Of a DNA stretch of 64,000 nucleotides, positions 45,806 through 54,091 are shown one piece after another. Under the pieces are notes generated by a model that saw only the letters and a program-made list of their open reading frames with translations, did no database searches and was not told the origin of the DNA. The stretch lies in NCBI RefSeq assembly GCF_900116565.1, contig NZ_FPCJ01000001.1, forward strand, positions 1,116,001 through 1,180,000. Reading direction: 5' to 3'. Both the position numbers and the translations under genes were made by a program. Position 1 is the first letter of the stretch; each line of letters starts with the position of its first letter. Source of the stretch: Thermoflavifilum thermophilum (lineage in GTDB: Bacteria; Bacteroidota; Bacteroidia; Chitinophagales; Chitinophagaceae).

Positions 45806-46933
45806 ATGGGATGTGGACAATGTGGGTCCGGCGGATGTGGAGGATGCAGCAGAATGGATGTATGGAACTGGTTGGCCGAAATACCGTTATCACCGTACGA
45901 TAAGCCTTTTGACATTGTTGAAGTAAGTTTTAACAACGGTAGCCGCAAAGATTTTTATCGAAATACTACCCGGCACAGTTTTGAGAAAGGCGACATGGTC
46001 ACCGTGGAGGGCATGAATGGGTTTGACGTAGGTATGGTGAGCCTCACCGGTGAACTGGTAAAGCTGCAAATGAAAAAAAAGCGCGTTGCCGACACACCGG
46101 ACCTAAAAAAAATACTTAGGCGCGCAACGGCCGACGACCTCGCCAAAATGGAGGCCTCCAAAAAACGGGAAAAAGAAGTGCTGATCCGAAGCCGGGCTAT
46201 TGCCCGGAATATGGGGCTGGAGATGAAGTTAACAGAAGTGGAAATTCAGGCCGATGGGAAAAAAGCCACCTTTTATTACACCGCTGATGAACGGGTGGAT
46301 TTCCGTGAATTGATCAAGGTGTATGCCAGCGAATTCCGCGTCAAGGTGGAAATGCGGCAGATCGGCGCCCGCCAGGAATCGGCCAAAGTGGGGGGCATTG
46401 GCACCTGTGGCCGTGAATTATGCTGTTCCACCTGGTTGTCTGATTTTAAATCGGTAAGCACCACAGCGGCTCGTTATCAAAATCTGTCCATCAACCAGGC
46501 TAAACTTTCCGGTCAATGTGGCCGCCTGAAATGTTGCTTGAACTATGAATTGGATACTTATCTCGACGCCCTGAAAGATTTTCCGGAAGAAGCCGATGTA
46601 CTGCAAACCGTTTCCGGCCCAGCGCTGCTCCAAAAAAGAGATATTTTCAAAAACCTCATGTGGTATGCCTATGAGCATAATCCTACCAAACCTTATGCTC
46701 TTACCATAGAACGGGTAAAGGAAATTCTGGAACTTAACAAGCAGGGGATTGCTGTAGAAGAGCTGAAACCAGTGGAAGAATTACCTGCTAAAGGCAAAGC
46801 AGAAGAGCATGAATTTGTGGACGTGGTGGGGCAAATCAGCCTGAAATCGCTGGAAAAATCCAGCAAACGCCGAAAACAAAAACAGAAAAAATCACAACAA
46901 CCACAGCAACAAAAGAAAAGAAATAATTCCTGA
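45806..46933 (+). CDS. ricT: PSP1-domain protein RicT (YaaT)
   Basis: A 375-residue protein. It begins with a cysteine- and glycine-rich segment (MGCGQCGSGGCGGCSR), then the PSP1 domain with GTCGRELCCSTWL and GQCGRLKCCLNYE, whose cysteines help hold iron-sulfur clusters in the RicA-RicF-RicT (YmcA-YlbF-YaaT) complex of Bacillus. The end is a lysine- and glutamine-rich tail. In Bacillus the complex affects mRNA maturation and sporulation or competence; in Bacteroidota the role is not settled. The upstream neighbour holB is conserved across phyla. Confidence 0.9.
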   Translation: MGCGQCGSGGCGGCSRMDVWNWLAEIPLSPYDKPFDIVEVSFNNGSRKDFYRNTTRHSFEKGDMVTVEGMNGFDVGMVSLTGELVKLQMKKKRVADTPDLKKILRRATADDLAKMEASKKREKEVLIRSRAIARNMGLEMKLTEVEIQADGKKATFYYTADERVDFRELIKVYASEFRVKVEMRQIGARQESAKVGGIGTCGRELCCSTWLSDFKSVSTTAARYQNLSINQAKLSGQCGRLKCCLNYELDTYLDALKDFPEEADVLQTVSGPALLQKRDIFKNLMWYAYEHNPTKPYALTIERVKEILELNKQGIAVEELKPVEELPAKGKAEEHEFVDVVGQISLKSLEKSSKRRKQKQKKSQQPQQQKKRNNS

Positions 46934-46958
46934 ATGCAAACCCATCTTGCGGTAAGTA

Positions 46959-47642
46959 TCAGGATTCACGCCTGATAATCTGAATGCTGCCATCAGCACG
47001 GGCAATGATGGCTTCTGTGGCCAGATTGAGGAATAATCCGGTTTCTACCACACCCGGAATCTGATGCAAGCTTATGTTTAAAGCATGTGCATCTTCAATT
47101 TTCCCGAAATAGCAATCCAGGATGTAATGGCCATGATCGGTCACGAAAGGTTGCGGATTACCCCGTAGTTCTACCCGGCTGCAATTCATCTCGAGGATGC
47201 GGCGGCGGACATGTTTCCATCCGGCAGGGATCACTTCCACCGGCAAGGGAAAGGCGCCCAGTTGCTGCACCTGCTTACGCTCATCGGCCACAATTACAAG
47301 CCTGCGCGAAGCGGCAGCCACCATCTTTTCCTGCAGCAAGGCACCTCCACCACCTTTGATAAGCCGCAGCTGCGGATCCACCTCATCGGCCCCATCAACC
47401 GTAAGCACAATCTCATCTACATCGTTTAACTCCAGTATCGGAATCTGAAGTGCAGATGCTAATTGTGCACTCTCCTTGGAAGTGGCTACTGCCCGAATTT
47501 GCAATCCCTGCTTCACTCTTTCGCCCAATGCCTGAATAAACCAGTAAGCCGTGGATCCGGTACCAATGCCGATGAGCATGTGAGGCTCCACATAACGGGC
47601 TGCAAATTCACCCGCAGCTTTCTTCATTGTCAAAGCATCCAT
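46959..47642 (-). CDS. rpiA: Ribose-5-phosphate isomerase A
   Basis: A 227-residue pentose phosphate enzyme interconverting ribose 5-phosphate and ribulose 5-phosphate. Motifs: GIGTGSTAYWFIQAL, VDGADEVDPQLRLIKGGGGA (catalytic Asp/Glu region) and LPVEVIPAGW. It is the last gene of a minus-strand run after the MlaF/MlaE-type pair, 16 bases away. Confidence 0.96.
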   Translation of the reverse strand: MDALTMKKAAGEFAARYVEPHMLIGIGTGSTAYWFIQALGERVKQGLQIRAVATSKESAQLASALQIPILELNDVDEIVLTVDGADEVDPQLRLIKGGGGALLQEKMVAAASRRLVIVADERKQVQQLGAFPLPVEVIPAGWKHVRRRILEMNCSRVELRGNPQPFVTDHGHYILDCYFGKIEDAHALNISLHQIPGVVETGLFLNLATEAIIARADGSIQIIRRES

Positions 47643-47658
47643 GGAAAAAAATTGAAAT

Positions 47659-48447
47659 TTATCCAGTGCCGGATCGCTGATTCAGCAGCTCTTGCTGCCG
47701 CATTTCCTTGGCATCCTGCAAAAACTGAGAAGCAAAAATAAATTGATTCAATTTCTCATCCTTGCTGAAGATGATGTCTTTATTAGATCCTTCCCATTGC
47801 TTTTTACCTTCATACAAATACACGATATGATCTCCAATTTCCATCACCGAGTTCATATCATGCGTATTGATGACGGTGGTGATGTTGTACTCCACCGTAA
47901 TTTCATGAATCAACTTATCAATGAGCATGGAGGTTTGCGGATCCAGGCCGGAGTTGGGCTCATCGCAGAACAAATACTTGGGATTCAGCACAATGGCCCT
48001 GGCTATGCCCACACGTTTCTTCATACCACCGCTGATTTCAGCCGGATATTTTTTATGGGCATCCTGCAGATTTACACGTGCCAGACAGGCATCCACTCGC
48101 TTTTTTCGCTCTCTATAACTCAGGTTTGAAAACATTTCCAGCGGAAACATCACGTTTTGTTCCACCGTCATGCTATCAAACAGGGCTGCACCCTGAAACA
48201 ACATTCCGATTTCTTTGCGGATATGTTTGCGTTCAGCATTGCTCATGGAAGAAAAAGAAATGCCGTCGTAAAGAATTTCACCGGCATCTACTTCCAGCAA
48301 TCCCACCATGCATTTCATCAACACGGTTTTGCCACTGCCGCTGGCTCCTATAATCAGATTGGCCTTGCCGGCTTCCATGATCGCTGAAATACCTTTCAGG
48401 ATTTCTTTATCGCCAAATCGTTTGCAAACATTCTTTAATTCAATCAT
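47659..48447 (-). CDS. mlaF: ABC transporter ATPase, MlaF type
   Basis: A 262-residue ATPase with Walker A GASGSGKTVLMK, signature ISGGMKKRVGIARA and Walker B YLFCDEPNSGLDP. The MKKR-containing signature and the MlaE-type permease next to it identify the lipid-transport (Mla/Mce) group. It powers phospholipid movement between the membranes. The MCE-domain partner (MlaD) is not adjacent here, so it would have to be encoded elsewhere. Confidence 0.9.
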   Translation of the reverse strand: MIELKNVCKRFGDKEILKGISAIMEAGKANLIIGASGSGKTVLMKCMVGLLEVDAGEILYDGISFSSMSNAERKHIRKEIGMLFQGAALFDSMTVEQNVMFPLEMFSNLSYRERKKRVDACLARVNLQDAHKKYPAEISGGMKKRVGIARAIVLNPKYLFCDEPNSGLDPQTSMLIDKLIHEITVEYNITTVINTHDMNSVMEIGDHIVYLYEGKKQWEGSNKDIIFSKDEKLNQFIFASQFLQDAKEMRQQELLNQRSGTG

Positions 48448-48467
48448 GTAGTGCTGTTATTGCTGGT

Positions 48468-49211
48468 TCAACCGTTTTTCAACAACAAAGCTGCCAATCC
48501 ATAATCGGCCAGCAAAATCAGAATGCAACTGATCACAACGGCTTTGGTACTGGCCTGGCCTATTTCCAGCGCTCCTCCCTGCACATGATATCCGAAATAA
48601 GCAGGTATGGACGAAATAATAAAAGCAAATGTATACGATTTGGCCAGTGCAAACACAATATTAAAAGGTTTGAATTCCAGCACCAGTCCCTGCATGTATT
48701 GCTGTGCAGACAGAATGCCCGAAACTACGCCTGCTATTTTTCCACTCCAGATACCCACAAATCCGGATATCACCACCAGCATGGGTACTACCAGCAGCGC
48801 TGCTAATATCTTCGGCAAAATCAGATAGCTCTTGGTGTTGATACCCATGATTTCCAGCGCATCAATTTGTTCAGAAACCCGCATATTACCTAATTCGGAT
48901 GCAATCTTGGATCCCACCACACCGGCTAATACAATGCTGGTGATGGTAGGACAAAACTCCAATATCATGGTGTCGCGCACTACCTGGCCAATGGTGGATT
49001 TGGGAATGATGGGGCTGACAAGCTGATAAGCCGTCTGAATGGTGGATACACCGCCGATAAATACAGAAATAATCAGCACAATGCTCAATGAGCCAATGCC
49101 TATATCCACACATTGCCGCATAAACTCCTTCCAATACATGCGCCAATTTTCCGGCCGGGTAAACATCCCTTTCAACATCAGCATATACCTGCCAATATGT
49201 GTAAGCAACAT
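48468..49211 (-). CDS. mlaE: Lipid-transport ABC permease, MlaE type
   Basis: A 247-residue membrane protein with five or six helices. MlaE landmarks are GSLSIVLIISVFIGGVSTIQ, TSIVLAGVVGSKIASELGNM, EQIDALEIMGINTKSYLILP and the late GYHVQGGALEIGQASTKAVV. The ATG at 49211 is preferred over one 11 codons upstream. It lies 20 bases upstream of the ATPase gene, and the two form the transporter core. Confidence 0.9.
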   Translation of the reverse strand: MLLTHIGRYMLMLKGMFTRPENWRMYWKEFMRQCVDIGIGSLSIVLIISVFIGGVSTIQTAYQLVSPIIPKSTIGQVVRDTMILEFCPTITSIVLAGVVGSKIASELGNMRVSEQIDALEIMGINTKSYLILPKILAALLVVPMLVVISGFVGIWSGKIAGVVSGILSAQQYMQGLVLEFKPFNIVFALAKSYTFAFIISSIPAYFGYHVQGGALEIGQASTKAVVISCILILLADYGLAALLLKNG

Positions 49212-49293
49212 ACAACGCCATTTTGCAACTGATAAAATTAGCAAATTATGACCTGACTCTGAAACTGTCTAATATTTATTTAAATGCAACAGG

Positions 49294-49689
49294 TTATGCA
49301 TGCCCTGTAAACAGGTTTTCATCGAAATGAATTTCGATACCATCTTTGGTCTTCCTGTAAAAAATCACCGGATAAGGGATTTCCTCTGGCAAAGAAGCCA
49401 TAGCCGCATAACTGATGGGCTTGATGCTCACCGGATGCTCGCCAATATAGCCATCTATGCCCTTTGATTCTTCATCTGGTGATGCCATCCTGTATGATAA
49501 TTTCAACTCTGATGATACTTGCTTAAGAATAGCTTCCTGGAATTTTAACCCAATAAAAGTTTTCACAATCACCCAATCTTTTACCCATTTTTCAATCATT
49601 TCTTCATCAATTTTTTCCATAGCTTCTTTTAATGCATGGAGCATGTCTTCAAAATCCTTGCTAGCTTTATTCAATAAATTTCTACTCAT
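49294..49689 (-). CDS. MjaI-type restriction endonuclease, N-terminally truncated
   Basis: A 131-residue reading frame from the ATG at 49689 (an in-frame GTG at 49725 is possible). It resembles the C-terminal part of MjaI-family (CTAG-type) restriction enzymes: KIDEEMIEKWVKDW, KTFIGLKFQEAILK, DEESKGIDGYIGEHPVSIKP. The last segment carries a PD-(D/E)xK-like core with Asp and the SIK lysine. Family members as I recall them carry roughly 70-80 more N-terminal residues; none is encoded upstream. A methyltransferase remnant lies just upstream on the same strand. It is probably a decaying gene, without proven activity. Confidence 0.65.
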   Translation of the reverse strand: MSRNLLNKASKDFEDMLHALKEAMEKIDEEMIEKWVKDWVIVKTFIGLKFQEAILKQVSSELKLSYRMASPDEESKGIDGYIGEHPVSIKPISYAAMASLPEEIPYPVIFYRKTKDGIEIHFDENLFTGHA

Positions 49690-49961
49690 AAAAATGAAAC
49701 GAAATGATTCATCATGATTCGTCACCGCAAACCACTATTAATCAGATGTACATGATATTTGCGGATACGTATATGCAAGTAAAATATTGCCTGATCACAT
49801 ATTTCATATCCTTATCCGGTATCAGCTTTTTTCTAACTACTTTTCATTTTAGAAAGTTTATTGCCAGTTGTTTTTGATAATGCTGCATAATCATTTGAAT
49901 AAATTTTACCTAAACATCATTATCTGGCTGGATTATTTTCAGGGTAAAATTTCTTAATCTT

Positions 49962-50048
49962 TCAATCGTCCATCAAATGCACGGAATGATTTTCCACTTC
50001 TGTCATTTGCCTGCTATCCCCATGGATGATAATATGATGTGTTTTCAT
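49962..50048 (-). pseudogene. N-terminal remnant of a DNA methyltransferase
   Basis: An ATG at 50048 opens a 28-codon frame reading MKTHHIIIHGDSRQ and later NHSVHLMDD before a stop. GDSR followed by a SVHL stretch is the usual lead-in to the TSPPY catalytic motif of N4-cytosine/N6-adenine methyltransferases. Here the frame stops where that motif should begin. It points toward the truncated restriction enzyme, so both look like ends of one deleted restriction-modification locus. The 49690-49961 stretch between them is AT-rich and has stops in all three minus-strand frames. Confidence 0.55.
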
Positions 50049-50121
50049 GGGTAAACTTTCTTTCAAAAGTACCAAATCTTCATCTTACCTGTTTACACTT
50101 AACTCGTGCTGATATGCATGA

Positions 50122-51267
50122 TCATGCCTGCTGCAATGCCTGTTCCAGATCGGCAATCAAATCATTTACATCTTCAATGCCTACACTTAATCGGATTAGC
50201 GAATCAGATAAACCCGATTTCAATCGTTCTTCCCGCGGGATAGAAGCGTGGGTCATAGAAGCGGGATGGCCAATCAGGGATTCCACCCCTCCGAGACTCT
50301 CGGCCAAGGCAAACAACCGGGTAGAAGATAACACGCGATGGGCTGTTTCAATGCGATCATCTTTCAGGACAAACGACATCATAGCACCAAAATCGCGCAT
50401 CTGCCTGCGGGCAATTGCATGATTGGGATGATCGGGAAAACCGCACCAATGGACCTGCTGCACCTTAGGATGCCGACGGAGAAATGCTGCAATCTGCCGG
50501 GCATTTTCACAATGTCTTTGCATGCGCACGTGCAGGGTCTTCATGCCGCGCAATACCAGCCAGCAGTCGTGCGGACCCGGCACAGCACCGGCACTGTTCT
50601 GAATGAAATGCAACTGTTCGGCCAGCGATTCATCTTTTACCACCACCACACCCAATACCACATCGCTGTGTCCACCTAAATATTTCGTAGCCGAATGCAC
50701 AACGATATCGGCTCCCCAGTCGAGTGGATTTTGCAGCCAGGGGGATGCAAAAGTATTGTCGACACACAGCAAAGCTCCATGTGCATGGGCAATCTCAGCG
50801 CAGGCCTGAATATCCACAATCCGAATAAGCGGATTGGTGGGCGTTTCAATCCAGATTAGCCGGGTACGCTCATCAGCAAACTGTTCCAGACGGCCTGCAT
50901 CTTGCAGATCCACAAACTGAAACTCGATTCCATATTTAGCAAATATGCGGGTAAATAACCGATAGCTGCCACCGTACAAATCATTGGAGGCAATCACCTT
51001 ATCGCCGGGTCGCAAAGTATGCAATACAGCTTCAATAGCGGCCATACCACTGCTGAAAGCAATGCCATATTTGCCATTTTCAATCGCAGCGATGGCATTC
51101 TCCAATACAGTACGGGTGGGATTTTGTGTCCGGGCATATTCATAACCTTTGTGTTTGCCTGGTGCTTCCTGTACATAAGTGGAAGTCTGATAAATAGGCG
51201 TCATAATGGCTCCCGTAGCCGGATCGGGCTCTATACCCGCATGAATCAGTTTGGTGGCTAATTGCAT
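50122..51267 (-). CDS. Cystathionine gamma-synthase / gamma-lyase family PLP enzyme
   Basis: A 381-residue PLP enzyme of transsulfuration. The ATG at 51267 gives the family start (MQLATKLIHAGIEPDPATGA); a reading from 51411 would be too long and would run through the promoter. The PLP lysine is K195 in HSATKYLGGHSD. Other motifs are YEYARTQNPTR, IETPTNPLIRIVDIQ and SLGGVESLIGHPASMTHASI. Sequence alone does not separate MetB (synthase) from cystathionine gamma-lyase; YARTQNPT is seen in both. A promoter lies 24 bases upstream. Confidence 0.9.
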   Translation of the reverse strand: MQLATKLIHAGIEPDPATGAIMTPIYQTSTYVQEAPGKHKGYEYARTQNPTRTVLENAIAAIENGKYGIAFSSGMAAIEAVLHTLRPGDKVIASNDLYGGSYRLFTRIFAKYGIEFQFVDLQDAGRLEQFADERTRLIWIETPTNPLIRIVDIQACAEIAHAHGALLCVDNTFASPWLQNPLDWGADIVVHSATKYLGGHSDVVLGVVVVKDESLAEQLHFIQNSAGAVPGPHDCWLVLRGMKTLHVRMQRHCENARQIAAFLRRHPKVQQVHWCGFPDHPNHAIARRQMRDFGAMMSFVLKDDRIETAHRVLSSTRLFALAESLGGVESLIGHPASMTHASIPREERLKSGLSDSLIRLSVGIEDVNDLIADLEQALQQA

Positions 51268-51290
51268 ACCATGAAAATTGAATGTTGTTC

Positions 51291-51321
51291 CAAAGATAAG
51301 ATGAGCCCGATGGAAAATAAA
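51291..51321 (-). promoter_or_regulatory. Promoter of the transsulfuration gene
   Basis: The -7 element TATCTTTG (51298-51291, minus strand) is exact. A TTTA with one mismatch to TTTG lies 19 bases upstream (51321-51318). The leader would be about 17 bases, too short for a riboswitch. Confidence 0.55.
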
Positions 51322-51451
51322 ACCGTTGATGATTTCTGTTTGCTGCCTGCCACATCTTAAATCATCCATCACATGCTTGTGGGATATCAAGTTAAAAACA
51401 TCATTACACACTCACATACATTCAAATACATTCCTCTGCATATACAAAAAA

Positions 51452-53221
51452 TTATTGTCCGGATTTATGCCATGGAATGAATATCCGCCACCACGGCCTG
51501 CGGGAAGCGGGAGCTTTTCGAGACGGGGATGATGATTGCCATAAGTCCATGTTGACCGATATGGGTATATGAGTCAGTACAGGTGTGTGATAATCGAGCA
51601 TGGAAATATTTTTCAGCGGATACAGATGTTCGCGCAAACGATATTCAAATTTCGAACGAGGCCATACGCTCAGCCAGGCTGATGGTACACTTTCATTATC
51701 CAACCGATCCAGTGCCGTGATAGCGTATGCATAATTCATGTCAGCCATGGCCGTAGTATCGGTAACATGATACAGGGCATGATTTATCTCAGCAGATGAA
51801 ATATCCGGAACAATGGCTACAATATGCCGGGGATCGTTAAAATCAGGATTGGCATCATCCGCGTCAAAACGATAAATCACAAAACTTTTCACCTGGCTGG
51901 TGGTATCCGCATTTTCCCACCAAAGCGTAAAGCCTTTTTCTGCGGGGGTTATCATCATCAGCCTGGGAGAAGCGGGTGGAATAGGGTCTTTCCACGGCAT
52001 GGGAGGCACAATGGCCGGGTACCGGTAAAAATGATGACGCAGGGAATCATCAAACCCCAGCGGATTTCGGTAAAACACGCTGGCACTGAAATAGACCTGA
52101 CCCTGCACCTGCGGGTAACTGCGGCTGGCCAGCAACTGCCGTGGCAACTCATCCGGATCGCTCCAGGCACCACGTCCACCTACACGGTATAGCGCCATGC
52201 CAATGTACAAGGCACGGCCATAGGTGTGACGTGCCCACCAGTCGAGCAGCACACCATAATCCGCCGCACGAAATCCAAACTCCCAATACAGCTGCGGCAC
52301 CACATAATCAATCCAACCTTTTCTTAGCCATTTCAATACATCGGCATACAAATCATCGTAATCCGTTTGTCCGGCATAGGTTTGCGAGCCTTCCGGATCG
52401 CGGCTCTGGTTACGCCATACCCCAAACGGACTGACTCCAAACTTTACCCATGGTTTGATAGCCTGAATCGTATCATGAATCATTTCAATGACGGTATCCA
52501 CATTATGCCGGCGCCAGTCATCCAGGCTCATGCCGCGTCCATAGGTTGCATACGTGAGCTGATCGGGAAATTCCTTGCCCGGAATGCGATAGGGATAAAA
52601 ATAATCGTCAAAATGAATACCATCCACATCATAACGCCGCACCACATCGGCAATGATGCCGGTCAGATAATGCCACACAGCCGGTAATCCAGGATTGAAA
52701 TACATTTTATCCCCATAAGTCAAAAACCATTGCGGTGCCCGGCGGGTAATATGATTGGCTGCCACTTTGCTGGTATGAATGTTAAACACTGCGCGATATG
52801 GATTCAGCCAGGCATGAAATTCCATGCCTCTTTTGTGCGCTTCTTCAATCATAAACTGCAGCGGATCATAAAGCGGATAAGGCGGTTTGCCCTGTTCGCC
52901 ATTTAACCAGTAACTCCACGGTTCCTGATCGGATGGATAAAATGCATCGGCAGCCGGACGTATCTGCACAAACACAGCATTGATACCCAGGTGCTGCAAT
53001 GAATCAAGCAACTGTACATATTCTGCCTTTTGTCGATCGGCCGGCAGTCCGGGTTTGGATGGCCAGTCAATATTCCCGACAGTGGCAATCCAGGCCCCCC
53101 GCAATTCCCATTTGGGCGGCACCTGTGCAAATATTTTCCCTGTGCATAATGCCATCATCACCCACACCCCCCAACACACACCCCGGCAAGCGTTTCGCGC
53201 AAACGTTTTCCTGTTCAGCAT
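51452..53221 (-). CDS. GHL10-family (DUF187) exported glycosyl hydrolase-like protein
   Basis: A 589-residue exported protein. The ATG at 53221 gives a signal peptide (WVMMALCTGKIFAQV). The GHL10/YngK-type TIM-barrel is recognised by ELRGAWIATVGNIDWPS, INAVFVQIRPAADAFYPS, MEFHAWLNPYRA and YDVDGIHFDDYFYPY. A C-terminal fibronectin-III-like part follows (GFTLWWENADT, YAITALDRLDNES). Members act on bacterial surface or wall glycans, but substrates are poorly defined. It is divergent from the DUF1080 gene, with 48 bases between starts. Confidence 0.87.
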   Translation of the reverse strand: MLNRKTFARNACRGVCWGVWVMMALCTGKIFAQVPPKWELRGAWIATVGNIDWPSKPGLPADRQKAEYVQLLDSLQHLGINAVFVQIRPAADAFYPSDQEPWSYWLNGEQGKPPYPLYDPLQFMIEEAHKRGMEFHAWLNPYRAVFNIHTSKVAANHITRRAPQWFLTYGDKMYFNPGLPAVWHYLTGIIADVVRRYDVDGIHFDDYFYPYRIPGKEFPDQLTYATYGRGMSLDDWRRHNVDTVIEMIHDTIQAIKPWVKFGVSPFGVWRNQSRDPEGSQTYAGQTDYDDLYADVLKWLRKGWIDYVVPQLYWEFGFRAADYGVLLDWWARHTYGRALYIGMALYRVGGRGAWSDPDELPRQLLASRSYPQVQGQVYFSASVFYRNPLGFDDSLRHHFYRYPAIVPPMPWKDPIPPASPRLMMITPAEKGFTLWWENADTTSQVKSFVIYRFDADDANPDFNDPRHIVAIVPDISSAEINHALYHVTDTTAMADMNYAYAITALDRLDNESVPSAWLSVWPRSKFEYRLREHLYPLKNISMLDYHTPVLTHIPISVNMDLWQSSSPSRKAPASRRPWWRIFIPWHKSGQ

Positions 53222-53269
53222 GCTGCAATCTCCGTAAATGTTTTGTATTTTGGTTGAAAATTCATTTGC

Positions 53270-53983
53270 ATGAGCTCTTATTTGCACTTAGGATTAACGA
53301 CCTTATTGCTCGCTGTATTTTTCATTGCCGGTACTGCTCAAACCAATAACACCCTTGCCAACCAAGAAAAACAAGAGGGATGGCAATTGCTGTTTAACGG
53401 CCGAAATCTTGATGGCTGGCATGGCTATCAGCACCAGCCCGCAACAGCCTGGGATGTGGTGGATGGAACCCTGCATTGCAAAGGAAAAGGTCCCGGATTC
53501 GCACCCGTGGACCTGGTTACGGACGACAGCAGTTTTTCCAGTTTTCATCTGAAAATAGATTGGAAAATCGCTCCCCGCTCCAACAGCGGCATCCTCTACC
53601 TGGTTCGGGAAACACAACCTGCCTCATATTACACAGGCCCTGAGTTTCAGATTATCGACGACGAACATTACCCCGAAAAGCTGGAACCCTGGCAACATAC
53701 GGGTGCCGATTATGCCATGCATGTGCCACAAATCCGCCCCGTACATCCGGCCGGCGAATGGAATCATACCGAAATCATCGTCAATCACGGCCATGTGCAA
53801 TACTGGCTGAACGGGAAAAAAATTTTGGAATTTGATATGTGGACGCCTGAATGGTATAAACTGAAAAACGAAGGCAAGTGGAAAGATTATCCCGATTATG
53901 GAAAATACCACAGCGGACATATTGCATTGCAGGATCATGGTGATGAAGTGTGGTTCCGGAATATCAAAATCAAAAAACTGTAA
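53270..53983 (+). CDS. DUF1080 / 3-keto-disaccharide hydrolase domain protein
   Basis: A 237-residue exported protein with a signal peptide (LLLAVFFIAGTAQ) and the DUF1080 jelly-roll: GWQLLFNGRNLDGWHGY, FHLKIDWKIAPRSNSGILYL, YTGPEFQIIDDEHYPE and HSGHIALQDHGDEVWFRNIK. Some members hydrolyse 3-keto-glycosides, and most act on plant or microbial sugars outside the cell. It is the first of three plus-strand genes (DUF1080, GH97, amidase). Confidence 0.9.
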   Translation: MSSYLHLGLTTLLLAVFFIAGTAQTNNTLANQEKQEGWQLLFNGRNLDGWHGYQHQPATAWDVVDGTLHCKGKGPGFAPVDLVTDDSSFSSFHLKIDWKIAPRSNSGILYLVRETQPASYYTGPEFQIIDDEHYPEKLEPWQHTGADYAMHVPQIRPVHPAGEWNHTEIIVNHGHVQYWLNGKKILEFDMWTPEWYKLKNEGKWKDYPDYGKYHSGHIALQDHGDEVWFRNIKIKKL

Positions 53984-54052
53984 TTCCCAACAGCTATGGG
54001 ATGAGCAAGCTGTTTGTTAGCTCGGAATACATTCCTCTTTCAACGATTCGCT

Positions 54053-54060
54053 TATTTTTG
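54053..54060 (+). promoter_or_regulatory. Possible -7 element upstream of GH97
   Basis: TATTTTTG matches TAnnTTTG exactly and lies 31 bases before the GH97 start. No well-spaced -33 element is seen, so transcription may also come from the upstream gene. Confidence 0.3.
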
Positions 54061-54091
54061 AATTCACTTGTTGATCTGAAAATCTATTTGC

